A stretch of DNA of 64,000 bases from Hofstenia miamia (GCA_900660155.1 CABFPE010000209.1:355059-419058); one strand, 5' to 3'. Shown: positions 45,951 to 58,240, counted from the stretch's first letter. Program-made: numbers and translations. The notes: generated by a model from the letters alone, not told the origin.

Positions 45951-47080
45951 CCTTCTAGCTACCATGGGATCTTAAAGACCCCACACAATAATTTTTAAAT
46001 GCATGCTCTTCTTATAATGATAATTGTTTTACCATTCTGCAGCTTTATATTTTAGTCATGGACATCTTGGAATTTCCCAAGTAAAAATTGTGTGACGCTA
46101 ACGGTTATTTTTCGGTTATTTTTCAACTGAAACGGTTATAGTTAATAAAAACCGTTTATTTTTTTCATTTTGTAACGAAAACCGTAATGGTTATAAAATA
46201 ACGGTTATTTTTCGGTTATTTTTGAACTGAAACGGTTATGGTAATTAAAAATCCGTTTATTTTTGGTCATTTTATAACGAAAATGGTTTTGGCTAATTTG
46301 TGGTTATTTAATGACGAAAACGGTTTTGGTATTTAAATGGTTATTTTTTGGTTAATCAACATTTGAGTCAAATTAATTATTCATACATTGATTCTATAAA
46401 AATAATAATAATTGATTTAATCAAACTTTTAAAAATAGTTTTCGGAAACATATTATCCATCAGAAATGTGTGATAGCAGATTTACTCCATTTTCTACAAG
46501 TTTAATAAATATTGTGTCAATATCATAAATTTAGAATAATCATATATATCATAATCACTCTTTGATGAATATGCATAAACGGGAAGTAGGCTTCATTAGA
46601 TTATTGGTGTAAATGATCTTGTATAAATAAACAGTTATTTCCTCAAGATGACAAATTGCCGTCAACAGTAATGCACTTTAAATAGCGGATTTCAATGGGT
46701 TAATGGTTGCAAAAGTGCAGGGTACTGTAAGGTACCTAAAACAAATGTCTTCAATGGAAAAATTAGTTCTATTTTTCCGTGCATATTTCGCAAAATAGAA
46801 AGAATAATTTGTCGTAAATATCATTAAAATTTGGTTTCAGAAAACTGTTTTTATTGGTTAAAAACCGATTTTTGACTGGAGATTTAATCAAAAATTAACG
46901 TTAAAAAGCGGTTTTATAACGATTTGAGTTATAAAATAACGGTTTATTTTTGAGTGAAATTTAGTCATTTTTTTGCCTGGGTTAGGGTAGTAAGAAAAAC
47001 TGAGCTTTTGAGTTTTATGTTAGGGGTCACTAAAAATCTCATTTTAAATTTTGGACGTTTTTGGCCTGGTAGTTAGAGGG
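45951..47080. mobile_element. piggyBac-like non-autonomous element, 1130 bp
   Basis: The ends are flanked by TTAA at 45947-45950 and 47081-47084, the target duplication of piggyBac elements. The left end CCTTCTAGCTACCATGGGAT and the right end, reverse-complemented, CCCTCTAACTACCAGGCC share the CCxTCTAxCTACCA pattern. That resembles the CCCTTTG...TGCCA/TACCAG type of piggyBac terminal repeat. The core has no transposase. It contains a tandem region at 46096-46320 rich in AACGGTTATTTTTCGG units and related motifs again at 46845-46960, possibly from a nested second element. Confidence 0.65.
46096..46320. repeat. tandem repeat, two units of about 102 bp
   Basis: AACGGTTATTTTTCGGTTAT starts at about 46098 and again at about 46200, each followed by ACTGAAACGGTTAT and an AAACCGTTTATTTTT-type segment. 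A third partial unit decays after 46300. Confidence 0.7.
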
Positions 47081-47515
47081 TTAACAAAATCTTGGCAATT
47101 AATTTTAGTGTAATACAGTGTAACTAGTTTAGGTATTTAGTGGTAGCTACGTAGATATAGGAAATGTTTTCTCCAAATTAGAATTAATTTTATGTCTCAT
47201 GCTATAACCTAAGTTTACCATAAATATTGGACTTAAGTCGCATACAGTAATTTGTATAGGAATATTTCTTTATACCGTTTCAAATTTTTACATTTTGTTT
47301 ATCAAAGTTTAAATGTTCTTACAAATCAGTTTTTGCATTATGATAATATGTGATTGAACTCTAGTTTAGAGTAAATGAAACAAACGAATTCGTTTGTTCT
47401 TTCACGTGTTCTTGTCTGACAGAAAAACAGAATCAAATCTTATTATTTTTGAAGAAAATGAGTCATTTTCAAGAAAAATTGGATCTGACTTAGGCTTTCT
47501 GCAACTAGCTTGAGC

Positions 47516-48048
47516 CAGACTTGTCAACGAGCCGTAATTTCTAAGCTCGGCTCGGCTCGTGAGTAAGTTCAGCTCGACTCGGCTCGCCATAAAAAATCTT
47601 TTAATGAGGCTCGTTTCAGCTCGATATTTTTATAAAAATATTGCGCTCTCAGAATTGTTTACATGGCCCTTCCCATTAATTAATAAACATTTCTAAAATT
47701 AGATTATAAGAAAGGAATATTGAATGAAAAAATAAGAAAAATCTGCATAATCAAATTGACAAGCAGCACTATATATTTGGTTTGCTTAAAAATGGCTCGT
47801 TTTGGGCTCGTTGTATATCCAATACTCTGCTCAAGCCCGGNNNNNNNNNNNNNNNNNNNNNNNNNNNNNNNNNNNNNNNNNNNNNNNNNNNNNNNNNNNN
47901 NNNNNNNNNNNNNNNNNNNNNNNNNNNNNNNNNNNNNNNNNNNNNNNNNNNNNNNNNNNNNNNNNNNNNNNNNNNNNNNNNTTGTATATCCAATACTCTG
48001 CTCAAGCCCGGCTCGGCTCGTTAGAAGATCGGCTCGTTGACAAGTCTG
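47516..48048. mobile_element. hAT-like MITE, 533 bp including a 141-N gap
   Basis: The terminal inverted repeats are CAGACTTGTCAACGAGCC at the left and its exact reverse complement GGCTCGTTGACAAGTCTG at the right. Identical 8-bp duplications GCTTGAGC lie outside them at 47508-47515 and 48049-48056. CAG-type ends with 8-bp duplications are the mark of the hAT superfamily. The subterminal DNA is packed with GGCTCG / CGAGCC motifs, probably transposase-binding sites. There is no coding capacity. The internal gap 47841-47981 is flanked on both sides by the same 30 bases. Confidence 0.9.
47841..47981. other. assembly gap of 141 N
   Basis: The 30 bases before the gap (47811-47840) and after it (47982-48011) are identical, so the gap may be spurious, with the two contig ends actually overlapping. 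Confidence 0.95.
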
Positions 48049-48059
48049 GCTTGAGCATG

Positions 48060-49195
48060 TCTTACAAAAAGTTTCTAATAGTGCAAATTATTTATCAACT
48101 CATCAATGTTTTCCAGAAAACTTACTGAATGTGATTCGCAACGTCGATTTAAGAACTACTGTCAACAGTTCACTTATTCTCATTCATCATCAATGTAAAT
48201 ATGGTCAATCTCTTCCGGTTCCTGCAAGAGCGAAGTCAAGCATTTAAGTATTTCATTTTAGAAAATATTGTTTCAGATGTTGTTAAGAGCTGTCTGGTGA
48301 TTATAATGATATATTTATTAACTTTTAGTTATAACTGAATGATTATTGCAAGTTCTGCGATGATGTTGATATAGTTGGATCCATTGAAAATGATTTTCAG
48401 CAGTTCCAAATCGCAATGTAAAGAATCGTTATCAATTCAGATTTAAAGCATGATCTCACATTCCTCAATTTCATTCAACAGGTTCTTTTCTATTAGCTGT
48501 CAATAAGTGTTGATGTACTTCCATAAAAAAACCTTAAAGCCAGAATCCTTAAGCTGTTATTTACTAGAATTCATAATAAGACCATTTATGTTTCAGGATC
48601 ACACTTTTCATCCAAACCTTCTTTCAAAGGATCACAGCTTCACAAAAAACTAGAATTGAAAATGAAATTTTAACATTGTAAATATAAAACTTGTGAAAAC
48701 TGCCCGAATGACCTTAGGTAAAAAGCATCAGAGTTATTCTTAGTAATTTTTAGCTCTAAAGCCCTTCTTTAAAACAACAGCGAGGATGACCTTAAAAAGA
48801 TGATAATACTGATTTTCAGTAAATTTTAACAGTAAGTAAAAACCGTAATTCCGAAAAGAAGACACTGGAGAAAATAACATTGCATAAGGGAACTTACCAG
48901 GGAAGAAAATGCACTTATGATAATCAGTAATATTTTTAAAAAATTGTATTATTAAGGGGCTCCTTACACATATAACAATGAAATGATTCATAGACAATTC
49001 GAATTTACAGATTTTTCAGGAAAAAATGTCGTGAAATTGGAGGCCCTTATTTCGCAAATATATCGCTCCCTGATTGTTAATGTTTTAGCAATATTAGAAT
49101 TTTTGGAATAACGGGTGATTGGACAAAATTTAGACAATGTTTATTCTAATTCTAAACAAAATATTTTGATAACATGAATTAAATGAGTACTGACT
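48060..49195. other. AT-rich DNA, no gene seen
   Basis: No supported feature. Confidence 0.5.
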
Positions 49196-49199
49196 AGGT

Positions 49200-49945
49200 A
49201 GAAATGCTTCTAAATAAAAATTTCAATGGAAACTAGATGATGTTCCTTATTCTCTTGCACGACGAACAGAAGTTTTCACATTCCCCATCATCTCACGGAC
49301 AACGTCTGAGTCAGCTTTTTGAAATGATCTTTTTATTCGACCTTTCAACTGGTCTAAACTGCTGGCTTTCCAATTTCCTTTATAGACAATGGTTTTTAGC
49401 ATTCCCAAAAATCTTTAATAGGCCTTAGGCTAAGGCACGCTGGGGATTAAGATCTTTATGCACAAAGTTGATGTCAATTTTAGTCATAAAGTCGAGAATG
49501 AATTTGGCATAATGCGATGAAGCCAAATCTGGCTAAAATATATAGTTTCCATTTGAATGGTATGCATTAATGAAAGGAAGTAAGAGTTCCTTAAACATTT
49601 TTCAACATAGACTTCCTTTATAACTGCCATAGATGAACGCATCAAGCAAGGCTTTGAAATTCCATTTTTACTGATGGCAATCCAGACTAAAATTTTCAAA
49701 CTTCTTCATTGGTGCATATTTTGCTTCTCCATTTGTATCACCACAGGCATTTGCATAATAATTTTGATTACCAGGCAGTTTGTGATGTACAGAGCAAAAT
49801 AGATTTCATTATCCATGATGATGTCAGGTGAACCAGAGACATTGAGCTTATGATAAGGACGGCCAATTCTTAATTTCCGTGTTTCCAGTTATTTTAGAGT
49901 GCAATAAGCAACCTTTTGTTTCTTGAATGCTTGCAGACCTGCATC
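49200..49945 (-). pseudogene. decayed Tc1/mariner-type transposase
   Basis: The minus strand reads in order PDIIMDNEIYFAL near 49810 (first catalytic Asp block of the DDxxYF type), then LVWIAISKNGISKPC near 49690. SMAVIKEVYVEKCL follows, then a frame change, and IFQPDLASSHYAKF-like residues near 49520 with VHKDLNP near 49460. This is the signature order of a widespread Tc1/mariner-like group whose catalytic blocks read DDESYF, WPDLASSHYA and NPPNxPxxRPIE. The Glu block is lost. Several stops and frame changes are present. A hAT-like MITE fragment abuts its 5' side at 49950. Confidence 0.6.
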
Positions 49946-49949
49946 AGGC

Positions 49950-50059
49950 CAGACTTGTCAATGAGCCGAACTTCTAACGAGCCGAACCCCGAGCTGAGCC
50001 GAGCCGAGCTTGAGCAGAGTATTGGATATATAACGAGCCCAAAACGAGCCGTTTTTAAG
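49950..50059. mobile_element. fragment of the hAT-like MITE family
   Basis: CAGACTTGTCAATGAGCC and the following 110 bases match the right-hand end of the element at 47516-48048 in reverse orientation, with about 90% identity by eye and the same TTGAGCAGAGTATTGGATAT block. The other end and the matching target duplication are missing, so it is truncated. Confidence 0.8.
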
Positions 50060-50169
50060 AAAAGCTGCCTTCTGAATAAGTTCTTGTGTTTTAAGAACTA
50101 TATCAGCAGCATTACGATCAGTCCATGAGATATTTGCAAATCTCAGACTGTTAATGGGGTGAAACAATG

Positions 50170-53100
50170 CTAAATGTGTGCATCAAAATTAATTGGTCCT
50201 TAAACAATTAACCACAAGTTGGAAGGTCAATGAGGTGATACATTATCCAACTTGTTTGTCAAATTTGCAGATATAACCAGATTTCAACTAGAATTTAATA
50301 CTTTTGGTAAAAAATTATATTGTTTTCACTGATACTATACTCTCCTATGTACAACAAAAAAAGAAAGCTATTGAATTTAAAAAAAAAGATTTTATCAATA
50401 GCAAATACAAATCAAATAGACATTGAATGCTATGGAATGTATAATCAACATGTTGAAATATTTTAAAATATAACTGAAATTTTACATTAGTATCTTGAAC
50501 TTAATTATTTTTTTCTATTTCAGTGAACAAATTTCATTAGAAACCTTTAATTAAATGTTGGTCTAGCAAACAAAAAATATAAAAACAAATTTTAAAAAAT
50601 GTCAAATATTTGTCAAATTAGCATGCTTAGGCCTCACTTTTCAGCTCATTTCCATATTTGGGTTATACCATAGCTCTAAATATGCATGTATCTGTACTTA
50701 CATTAGTATGATAACTATACTGCCCTGAGATGGAAGAACACTATAACTGCAGTTTGAACAAATCTGATTTATTGAGGTTCTAAATTTGAACACATGCCTC
50801 CCTCAGATGACATCAGGAATATCTCCATACATCTTGTGACAGAATGCAAATGGAATGGCATTCATGCTAGCCTCACCTAAGGTAGAAAGGTGCAAATGGA
50901 AATTGCACCTATTCTGATCACAGTAGTAGCAATCCAAGATAATAAGAAATATTATTTAGAGCTATTTTATTTGTACATGATTTTATAATAATAATCAGGG
51001 ATTGTAAATACTGGTCAAGAAAAGAGTTAGAGCAATAAATAGTTCAGTTAAAAGTCAATTGCTTGGCTTTTGCACAAAACAAGCCCAAACGGAAATTTAA
51101 ATTTGTAATTTATCACCTGATTATTGAAAATTGTTTTAAAAACCTGTATGTGATTTTAGTATTTTTATAGTATACCACAAAAGGTCATAATGAAAGACTA
51201 AACTGAAATAGATATCAGTGTCAAAAAAAGTTTAGTTGTTCATTAATTATGCTTAATTACTTAAATTTAATAATGACATTAGATAGCTACATTTCTCCAT
51301 GACAATGGTGGTGGTGATTTTACCAATGGACATTGACAGTGCCTAATAAGATCAATCAATGGATATTAATGCCTTATTAAATTAATGATTGCTGTTAAAC
51401 ATCTAACCATTTAATTTGACTAATGGACTATAAATGCTGCATGATGAATGATTATTACAACTTTATACAGATATGTGATCAGAAACTTTTTTATAAGTTA
51501 TTTATACATTAATTAAATTATTAATCTGATGCCCATTCATTTGATAAGAGAAACCTGTCAAACCAGTGATCAAAAAAGAAGAGAGGAGCATACATGTATT
51601 AATCAATTATTAATTATTGTTTAAATTGTTAAACAAAGAAACAAGGTTAAGGTCTAATTTATCTATTGTTACTAAAATTGTTACATGATCAAATTCACCT
51701 CATCTACAACAAGATAAATTTCTGTGTTCAATATGCCTGGGGAACTAACAATTAGGGATCAGTTAGAATGTTGAAACAGTTACTGTCAAGGACAGTCATT
51801 TATGAAAAATTGAATCAGATATTATTGAGAGTACAGGATTTCAAAATCTATATTTGGAGTTCAAATTAGTCACTTTCACCTAAAATTTCATTTACTGTGT
51901 TTTTCCATCAAAACTGGGTGTATCAAACTCTAGTTATACTGTTTTTCATAGAAAAGCAACTGAATTATTATTTCAAAATCTTTATTCTTTCACATCTTAA
52001 AACACTGTAATTTGAAAGTTTTATGTAGTAACTGGGATCATAAATCTTGGTCCTGTTTCAGATAGACTATTTGTCATACTCTTCAGTAATATCAAGTGCC
52101 AAATCATTTGAAGTAAGTCTGCCAAAATAACAGTCTGTTGGCTGGCATTTGAGAACACAGCTTAGCTACAATGTCGACTTTCATCAATTATACTATCCCT
52201 GTATCTCCACATCAAAAAGTGGAATTGGAGCATGAATGGGTGACTCATGAACTGATAATTGATGATAGAATGCCCTTAGTGGCACTTACTGCATTCTTTC
52301 ATCAAGGCAAGACAGGCATTCAGTAGTCATGTTAACTTGCATAATCATAATTTCAAAATTAAGGCTGCTTTAACAAAAATGTTTGTAAATGTGGCTAGAA
52401 AGTGTCTAACATTGCATTAATAAGCAATAATACTGCATTTTCAATTTTTGACAGTTGTGGTGGTTTTCCATCTCAAGGCAGTATATACATAATTATTACA
52501 AAATGAATATTCATTGATTTAATTCTTCTAAATAACAGAAGTTAGGGTGATGCATAATTGTTGTTATGGTAAAAATATTTGGTCACTTACAAAAAAAATA
52601 ATTAATTGCAAGTACTAGTAATACAATTGACAATTTTTAGCTGTGCTTCATTAGGTTTATTAAATTTTCTATTACAAAACAAATCAGAAATACACACAAG
52701 TCAGTTCTAATTTTTCAAAGGTTTGTCAATTTATATAATCAGAGAAATTTTGACCATGATAGTATTATATCAAAACAGCAAATTTTTGCCTCGTAAAATT
52801 TTTTCACCACATGTCACGCACTTCGTGACATTCAATGACCTACCATTATTTAACAGCAATACTTGGCAAATAGACCAAAGCTACTAAGAAAATTAAGATA
52901 AAAAGAAAGACAATAATTAAATTTAGCAACTAATGTGATTGAATTAACTAACTAAGATTTATGAATCAAATATTATTAATGTATGAGCATTTGCTTGTTG
53001 ACAAATTAATTTGGCAAAAAAAGTGTGACGACGAATTGCTCCTTATTAATTTTATGAGTCTAATATGAGTCTAAGTGAATTTAAAATTTGAAATTGACAG

Positions 53101-53225
53101 GTACTTATTTTTTTGGTTTAGAGTATAAATAGAGAAACTAGTGTAAGTGTGCTGAAATAAATTCGTAGGAACTATTTTCAATTTACTCCTTACTTGATGG
53201 TTTGATAATTTAATGCCAATGTCTA
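50170..53225. other. AT-rich intergenic DNA, no gene seen
   Basis: The interval contains no convincing coding frame on either strand. The composition at 50.7-52.4 kb is slightly more balanced but still broken by stops in all frames. Confidence 0.5.
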
Positions 53226-53229
53226 GCTA

Positions 53230-53640
53230 AGTAGTTGTGCAAAGTAGTGGCCATGATTCCACGAAGGGGAGGATTCAAGGTTCTACACCCCTGACCCCTT
53301 ATGTTAGTGATACGATTAAGGTTTTTCTATAGTCTGCTTAGCTAGCTATCTTTTGTTTTTAAACATGTATACCATAACAAATTCAGAAATGGCTAGTGAG
53401 CCAAACATATGATACACCTTAATATTTTAGATCCAAATTGTTGACGATAATGTGATTAATAATGTGACCATAGATTGTTTGTTTAGTAGTATTAAATGTA
53501 GGCTAGGAAGCTGCTAGTTATTTGTTATATGCATGATTGCTCATCAATAGTTTTTGGTAATGACGATTTATTATTACTATTATCTTCAATTATTCTATAT
53601 CTGGCATGGAGTAAGCAGCTAGTGAAATGTCAGGTTTCAT
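53230..53640 (+). repeat. dispersed repeat, copy 2 (first copy at 29400-29845)
   Basis: Ordered matches to 29400-29845 include TTTTAGATCCAAATTGTTGA, TGTAGGxTAGGAAGCTGC, GCTTAGCTAGCTA and AGCAGCTAGTG. There is no coding sequence. It may be a fragment of the same LTR seen at 28885-30190. Confidence 0.55.
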
Positions 53641-53649
53641 AACACAATT

Positions 53650-53696
53650 GATAGTTTATTCGATTAGTTAATGATAGTTTATTCGATTAGTTAATG
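53650..53696. repeat. two tandem copies of a 23-bp unit
   Basis: GATAGTTTATTCGATTAGTT is present twice in immediate succession with a 23-bp period, directly before the LINE reading frame. Confidence 0.85.
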
Positions 53697-53698
53697 TT

Positions 53699-54115
53699 AC
53701 CAAGAAAATATTTAAAAAACTTAAGAAAGTTTTTAATTGGGCAATTAATACAATCTGTAGTAAAAACGATCAAAGTAAAATATTAGAAAAACATAATATC
53801 GAATCATTAGAATACCTATTAAAATTAAATTGCCTCTTACTATTTTGGAAAAGACCTTCAGTAGAATTACAGAAAAATATACACAAGCGAACTAAGACTT
53901 ATCACAAAATCAAATTTAAAAAGAAAATCTTTGAAAAATCATTTACTAATTTTACAATTGATTTATGGAACAAACTCCCTCCAGATATTAAAGAAGAACG
54001 AAATTTCAATAAATTTAAAAAATCATTAAAAATTTCACTAAAACGAAGAAGATCCAACTACTTATCAAATTATAGGACAAAGTCTATAAGCTATAACAAA
54101 GCTATTGAACAATGA
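53699..54115 (+). pseudogene. 5'-truncated LINE, reverse transcriptase C-terminal tail
   Basis: An open frame of about 138 codons without its own start carries the C-terminal tail of a LINE reverse transcriptase. It contains IDLWNKLPPDIKEERNFNKF followed by KKSLK, the conserved WNxLPxxIRxxxxxxxFKxxLK block, and ends at TGA 54113-54115. About 140 bases of 3' untranslated sequence lead to the (ATT)n tail at 54259-54304. Everything upstream of this tail is missing, as usual for dead-on-arrival LINE insertions. The tail type matches the LINE at 5985-6835. Confidence 0.7.
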
Positions 54116-54258
54116 AAACCAACTATTTATATCATCAAGGACAATAAACTTTTGAAACCAAGACAAAGTATTTTTTCAGAACCAAGTTAATTTATATTTA
54201 TTGTTTTAATTCTTCATAAGTGTTAATCACTTGATTTGTAAAAAAACAAAAGAATTAA

Positions 54259-54304
<46 letters not shown>
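54259..54304. repeat. (ATT)n microsatellite, 3' tail of LINE
   Basis: About 15 ATT units end the truncated LINE. The next element, possibly an LTR starting TGTACC, begins at its edge. Confidence 0.9.
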
Positions 54305-54305
<1 letters not shown>

Positions 54306-56570
54306 GTACCACAACATGAAACCACAAGAGAGATAAAACAAATTGTGCCAAGTCTATCATCCACACTATGGTAAACTAAATCATACATAATAAACATTCT
54401 TTGAGCTGAGTGCTTGTGAAACTTTAAGGTGGATGTCAAATTGGATTAATTGTTGATATAGAGGACAGCACCAGGCAGATGCCCAAAGAAAGAAATCACT
54501 GCATGGAAACTTCACTTAAATAGTGCATGTTATTTAATCAAACAATTTAAGTTGCCAGAATTCAATAAATCCCTGTAGTGATCAGAGTTAGTTAGATCCC
54601 TTCCCACCAAACAGATCAATAAGGGAAGTGATCCAAACTCAATACAATAACAAGTGAAAATGCAACCATAAACAACAATTCTAGCTTCAAATGTCTGCAT
54701 GCGCTTAATAAATTTATTTGCATAAATATATTGAGGAAATGTGCAGAACCTAAATGTGTCAAAGTTATTTGTAATAACATTTGCGGAAAAAAACACGACT
54801 TTAACGTAAACTTCATCTTTAGCGAAATTATTTTGAGTGTAAGTTAACGACTTGGTTTACGGTCATGTTAACGTAAAACACCATTTGTTAACGGTGTTGT
54901 TAACGTTTTGAATTTGGATCACTTCCCTAACTAAATTAAAAGATTTAACTTACTTGTAATTGGCCTGGTTGGAGATTCTACATGGCGACCATGACAGGCG
55001 GAAAGATCCAAATAATATCATGGAGAGTCAACAATTATTTTAGAGAGACACAGAGACATTCACTTAAACCACACAGAGAATTGAAGGCAAATTTATGTGA
55101 TGAAAGCAAACACTGGAAATATCGAAAGACAAACTTGTTTAGGTCAATTATTCAACACACCTAACTTAGATGCATTGGAATGGTAAGGAAGAATCTGAAC
55201 CAAAGGGAAGAGACCACTACTTATAACAAACTATTATACAATGACAAATAGAACAATAAAAGGAAGTGCTAAAAAACCCCAAAGAGTAACGTCAACTCCA
55301 ACAGCAGCAAGAGCCACACCATCTATGGATGGCACAACTCAGACCTCCGCAAGAGAACTGCAAACGATTCACTTTTCCCCAGAGACAATTCCTCAAGAGA
55401 TTTACGAGATCCTAGAAAAGTCATGAAACTGAAACAATGTTGAAAAATGAAATACAACACTTAACAGAGAGATTCAAACAAATCAACAAAGAAAGGGAAA
55501 AGTTAATAAGAGAACTGAATGCAGATTTGAGTTTAAAATTGGAAACTATTCCAACAAGACGTGAGAAAGTTAACCCAATAATTAGCCGACTCTAACTATG
55601 ATTTGTTCTCTCACATAAGCAAGGGGATGCTAGACAACATAAGGAATCAATTCAAATTAAAATGCAACGTCCACTACAAACTAGAGAGAATGATTAGAAA
55701 AGCAGTCAACATACAAGCAATTATCAAGGTAACACTCTAGAATATACGAGAGAGCAGAATGGAACAGAGACGCATCAACATAGAGAAATAACTTTAAAAC
55801 AAAAGTGGCAATAAGAAATTTTGAAGAAAAGAAACCAGAAAAGATATTTGATTCAAAACTAAAAAGGGAAAAACGAAGAAAAAAAGGGAAAAGGACGTTA
55901 AATGCTACAATTGTGGACAAAAAGGACACAAAAGCCAGATTGTAAAAAGCAAATAAACATAATCAGGAATTGAGACGCATACTATGATGACGAGGATTTA
56001 ATAGAATCTGATAGAGATGAATTGGAAGAAGATGAACAAACAGAAGAAGAGTCAGAAAACTAAAAGGAGTGCCGACTTGAGAAAACTGAGCAGTTGTAAT
56101 CAATGGAGTAATGACGAAAGCGACAATCGATACAGGAGCAGCAACTTCAATAATCACAGACGAATGCGCAATGAAATTGGGATTCAAACAAGAAAATTTG
56201 GAAAAATCAAATAACAGATTAATTAATGCATCTGGAGAATACATCGATACAAAAGGAATGATACAATCAGTACGGATGCGAATAGTAACCACAACGTTTA
56301 AACAATCATTAGTAGTGGTTGATACACATAACAACTTATTGTCTTATGAAGTGATACTTGGTGACGATTTTTTAACAAAAAATAAGTGTGTCATAAATTA
56401 TGTAAATAAAGCAATAAAGGTACAAGAGGAGGAAATTGAAATTTAAGAAGAAGAAGGAAAAGACACGACAATAATATTTGAATTGGATGAGGATGTGAAA
56501 CTACAACCATACCAATGGAAAATGCACACAATAAAAACGGAACAACAAATAACAGCAGACATTATGTTGT
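54305..56570 (+). mobile_element. Ty3/gypsy-like LTR retroelement fossil, 5' part (copy 1)
   Basis: This is a broken fossil. An LTR-like end ...TCTACA at 54982 is followed by TGGCGACCATGACAGG, which looks like a primer-binding site. The LTR would begin near 54305 (TGTACC) if the Harbinger-like insertion inside it is discounted; this start is tentative. The internal part shows gag-like sequence from about 54990, a zinc-knuckle region near 55910 and a retroviral-type aspartic protease region at 56110-56440 with a DTGAATS active-site block. Reverse transcriptase, RNase H and integrase are absent, and sequence homology ends near 56570. It has several breaks and is not whole. Its age cannot be dated without a second LTR. 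A near-identical second copy starts at 62828. Confidence 0.65.
54623..54927. mobile_element. Harbinger-like MITE, 305 bp
   Basis: The left end GGGAAGTGATCCAAA and the right end TTTGGATCACTTCCC are perfect 15-bp inverted repeats. The 3-bp sequence TAA flanks both sides (54620-54622 and 54928-54930). A 3-bp TAA/TTA target duplication with G-rich ends is characteristic of PIF/Harbinger. The right half carries several GTTAACG motifs. There is no coding capacity. It lies just before the primer-binding-like site of the LTR fossil. Confidence 0.75.
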
Positions 56571-56639
56571 ATGCTGTTGCACCATTTTGTTTCAAATTTT
56601 GTAATCACAAATGAATAAATGCTGAGTGTCTGTAGATTA

Positions 56640-57030
56640 ATATGCTCTTTAAGGTATTGAATTAGAGTTTAATGCGACGCATGGAACATGGATATCACCT
56701 TGGGCAACAATCTGTCTGGGTGCAATTGTGCCATATTTTGATTAATATCCAACAATATTTCCTTTTCTACATTGTCCATTGCTGGTCGTCCACAGTCAAC
56801 CTTTCTATCTTGTGTTAATCTTATTCAGATTTCGTAAAAGTCTCTTGTCTATATGCACGAATAGTTTCTATTGGGGACCTTTTGTTATAATAATAAAGTC
56901 TTATCAAAAGAGCTTTCTTCTTATTTTATTGCTTCTAATAGTAATGAAATGTAACAATATATTGATTTATATGAAACGGACATATATCTGGGTGAATATG
57001 AATAAGAAAGTAACTGCCAATGTTTTTATT
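56640..57030 (-). repeat. dispersed repeat, copy 2 (inverted relative to 45535-45946)
   Basis: This is the reverse complement partner of the repeat at 45535-45946, with the same blocks in reversed order. It directly follows the end of the LTR fossil and has no readable protein. Confidence 0.7.
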
Positions 57031-57064
57031 TTGTCATCCATGGCCTTTTATATATACACGGCCT

Positions 57065-58240
57065 CCAAATGAGGAGGCCATTATATTTATCTGTATAAAC
57101 ACATTTTTTAAAAAATTGTATTTAAAACAATTAACATTGACACGAAAAACAATTTAACATCGCTTGGCGGGTTTGCTTTGCTTTAAATCAGCTACTTTAT
57201 CAATGCAGACCGTATCTTTATATATGTGCTGTTCATTATTAAAAAATGTGTTAAGACAAGTCATAAGCATTGTGCTAATTGATATTTCGAGCAAGTATTT
57301 TTAACTGTTGTGGTCGTACAGTAATAACTTAAGCAGTTTTATTTAGCAAAGCTGTAATAAAAAAACGGGGGTGTAGCGTCAATTGGGACATTCAGGTAGT
57401 GTTTTTAAATTTAACGTTGCCCGCGCAAACCCTGCGTTCGTTTAACTTCCAATGTCCGGTGCTCGCCCGCCATTTGGAATTCACCGGGCAGGAACGGGCC
57501 GCCCGCCATCTATTGAGAAAACGTAAAATACTACGAAATTCAATCAAAATTGCACAAAAGTACTATATAATTTTGTCTTTTAGTGAGAAACTTCTTACGA
57601 CTCCTATAAAATATATTAATTCTATCAAAGATCATGCATAGAGATTAGTGTTTTGCATTTCGGGCATTTTATTGCAGCAAATGTACAACAAAATTTAAAT
57701 ATTTTTTAGGTAAAAGCGTAAATTTCGCGGCAAAATTATTAAATTTGTTTTTAAAAGCAGAAAAACCGTACGTCATTGCGGCATATTATCTTATTATTAT
57801 ACCTCACTTTATTTGAGCGGGCATAGCATATGCACGGTTATTTGAACGCCTAGTAACAGTAATGCTCGGCGGGCCAGGGGATGCCCCTAAAACACTACAT
57901 TCAGGGTTATGCTCCGGATGTAATTTTCGTAAGAGATTCTCTAACATCTCTGTGAACTGCATCTGATACTCGGCCGACTTTATTTAATTGTCTTATTACT
58001 CTATTTTAGTTTATTAAAAAGCTTCATATATGCATCTTTCTAGCTTTAAACTTTTGTATTATATTTTCTTCTACACCGTTTGATTAAATCTCCCCTCTGT
58101 GCTTTTTTGCAAAAACAATTAATAAAATGCTTCACAAAATTTCTATCTTCTATGAATAGTATCTATTATCTGCCTTCTATTTTTTAGGTTTTTTCTATCA
58201 TTCTACAGTTGAATATGATTAGATCAAGAATATTTAATGA
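57065..58240. other. mixed-composition DNA, no gene recognised
   Basis: Two GC-richer patches stand out, 57410-57510 (CCCGCGCAAACC, CCGGTGCTCGCCCGCC) and 57770-57920. An 80-codon plus-strand frame at 57399-57641 covers the first but shows no domain. These may be ends of an unidentified element. Confidence 0.35.
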
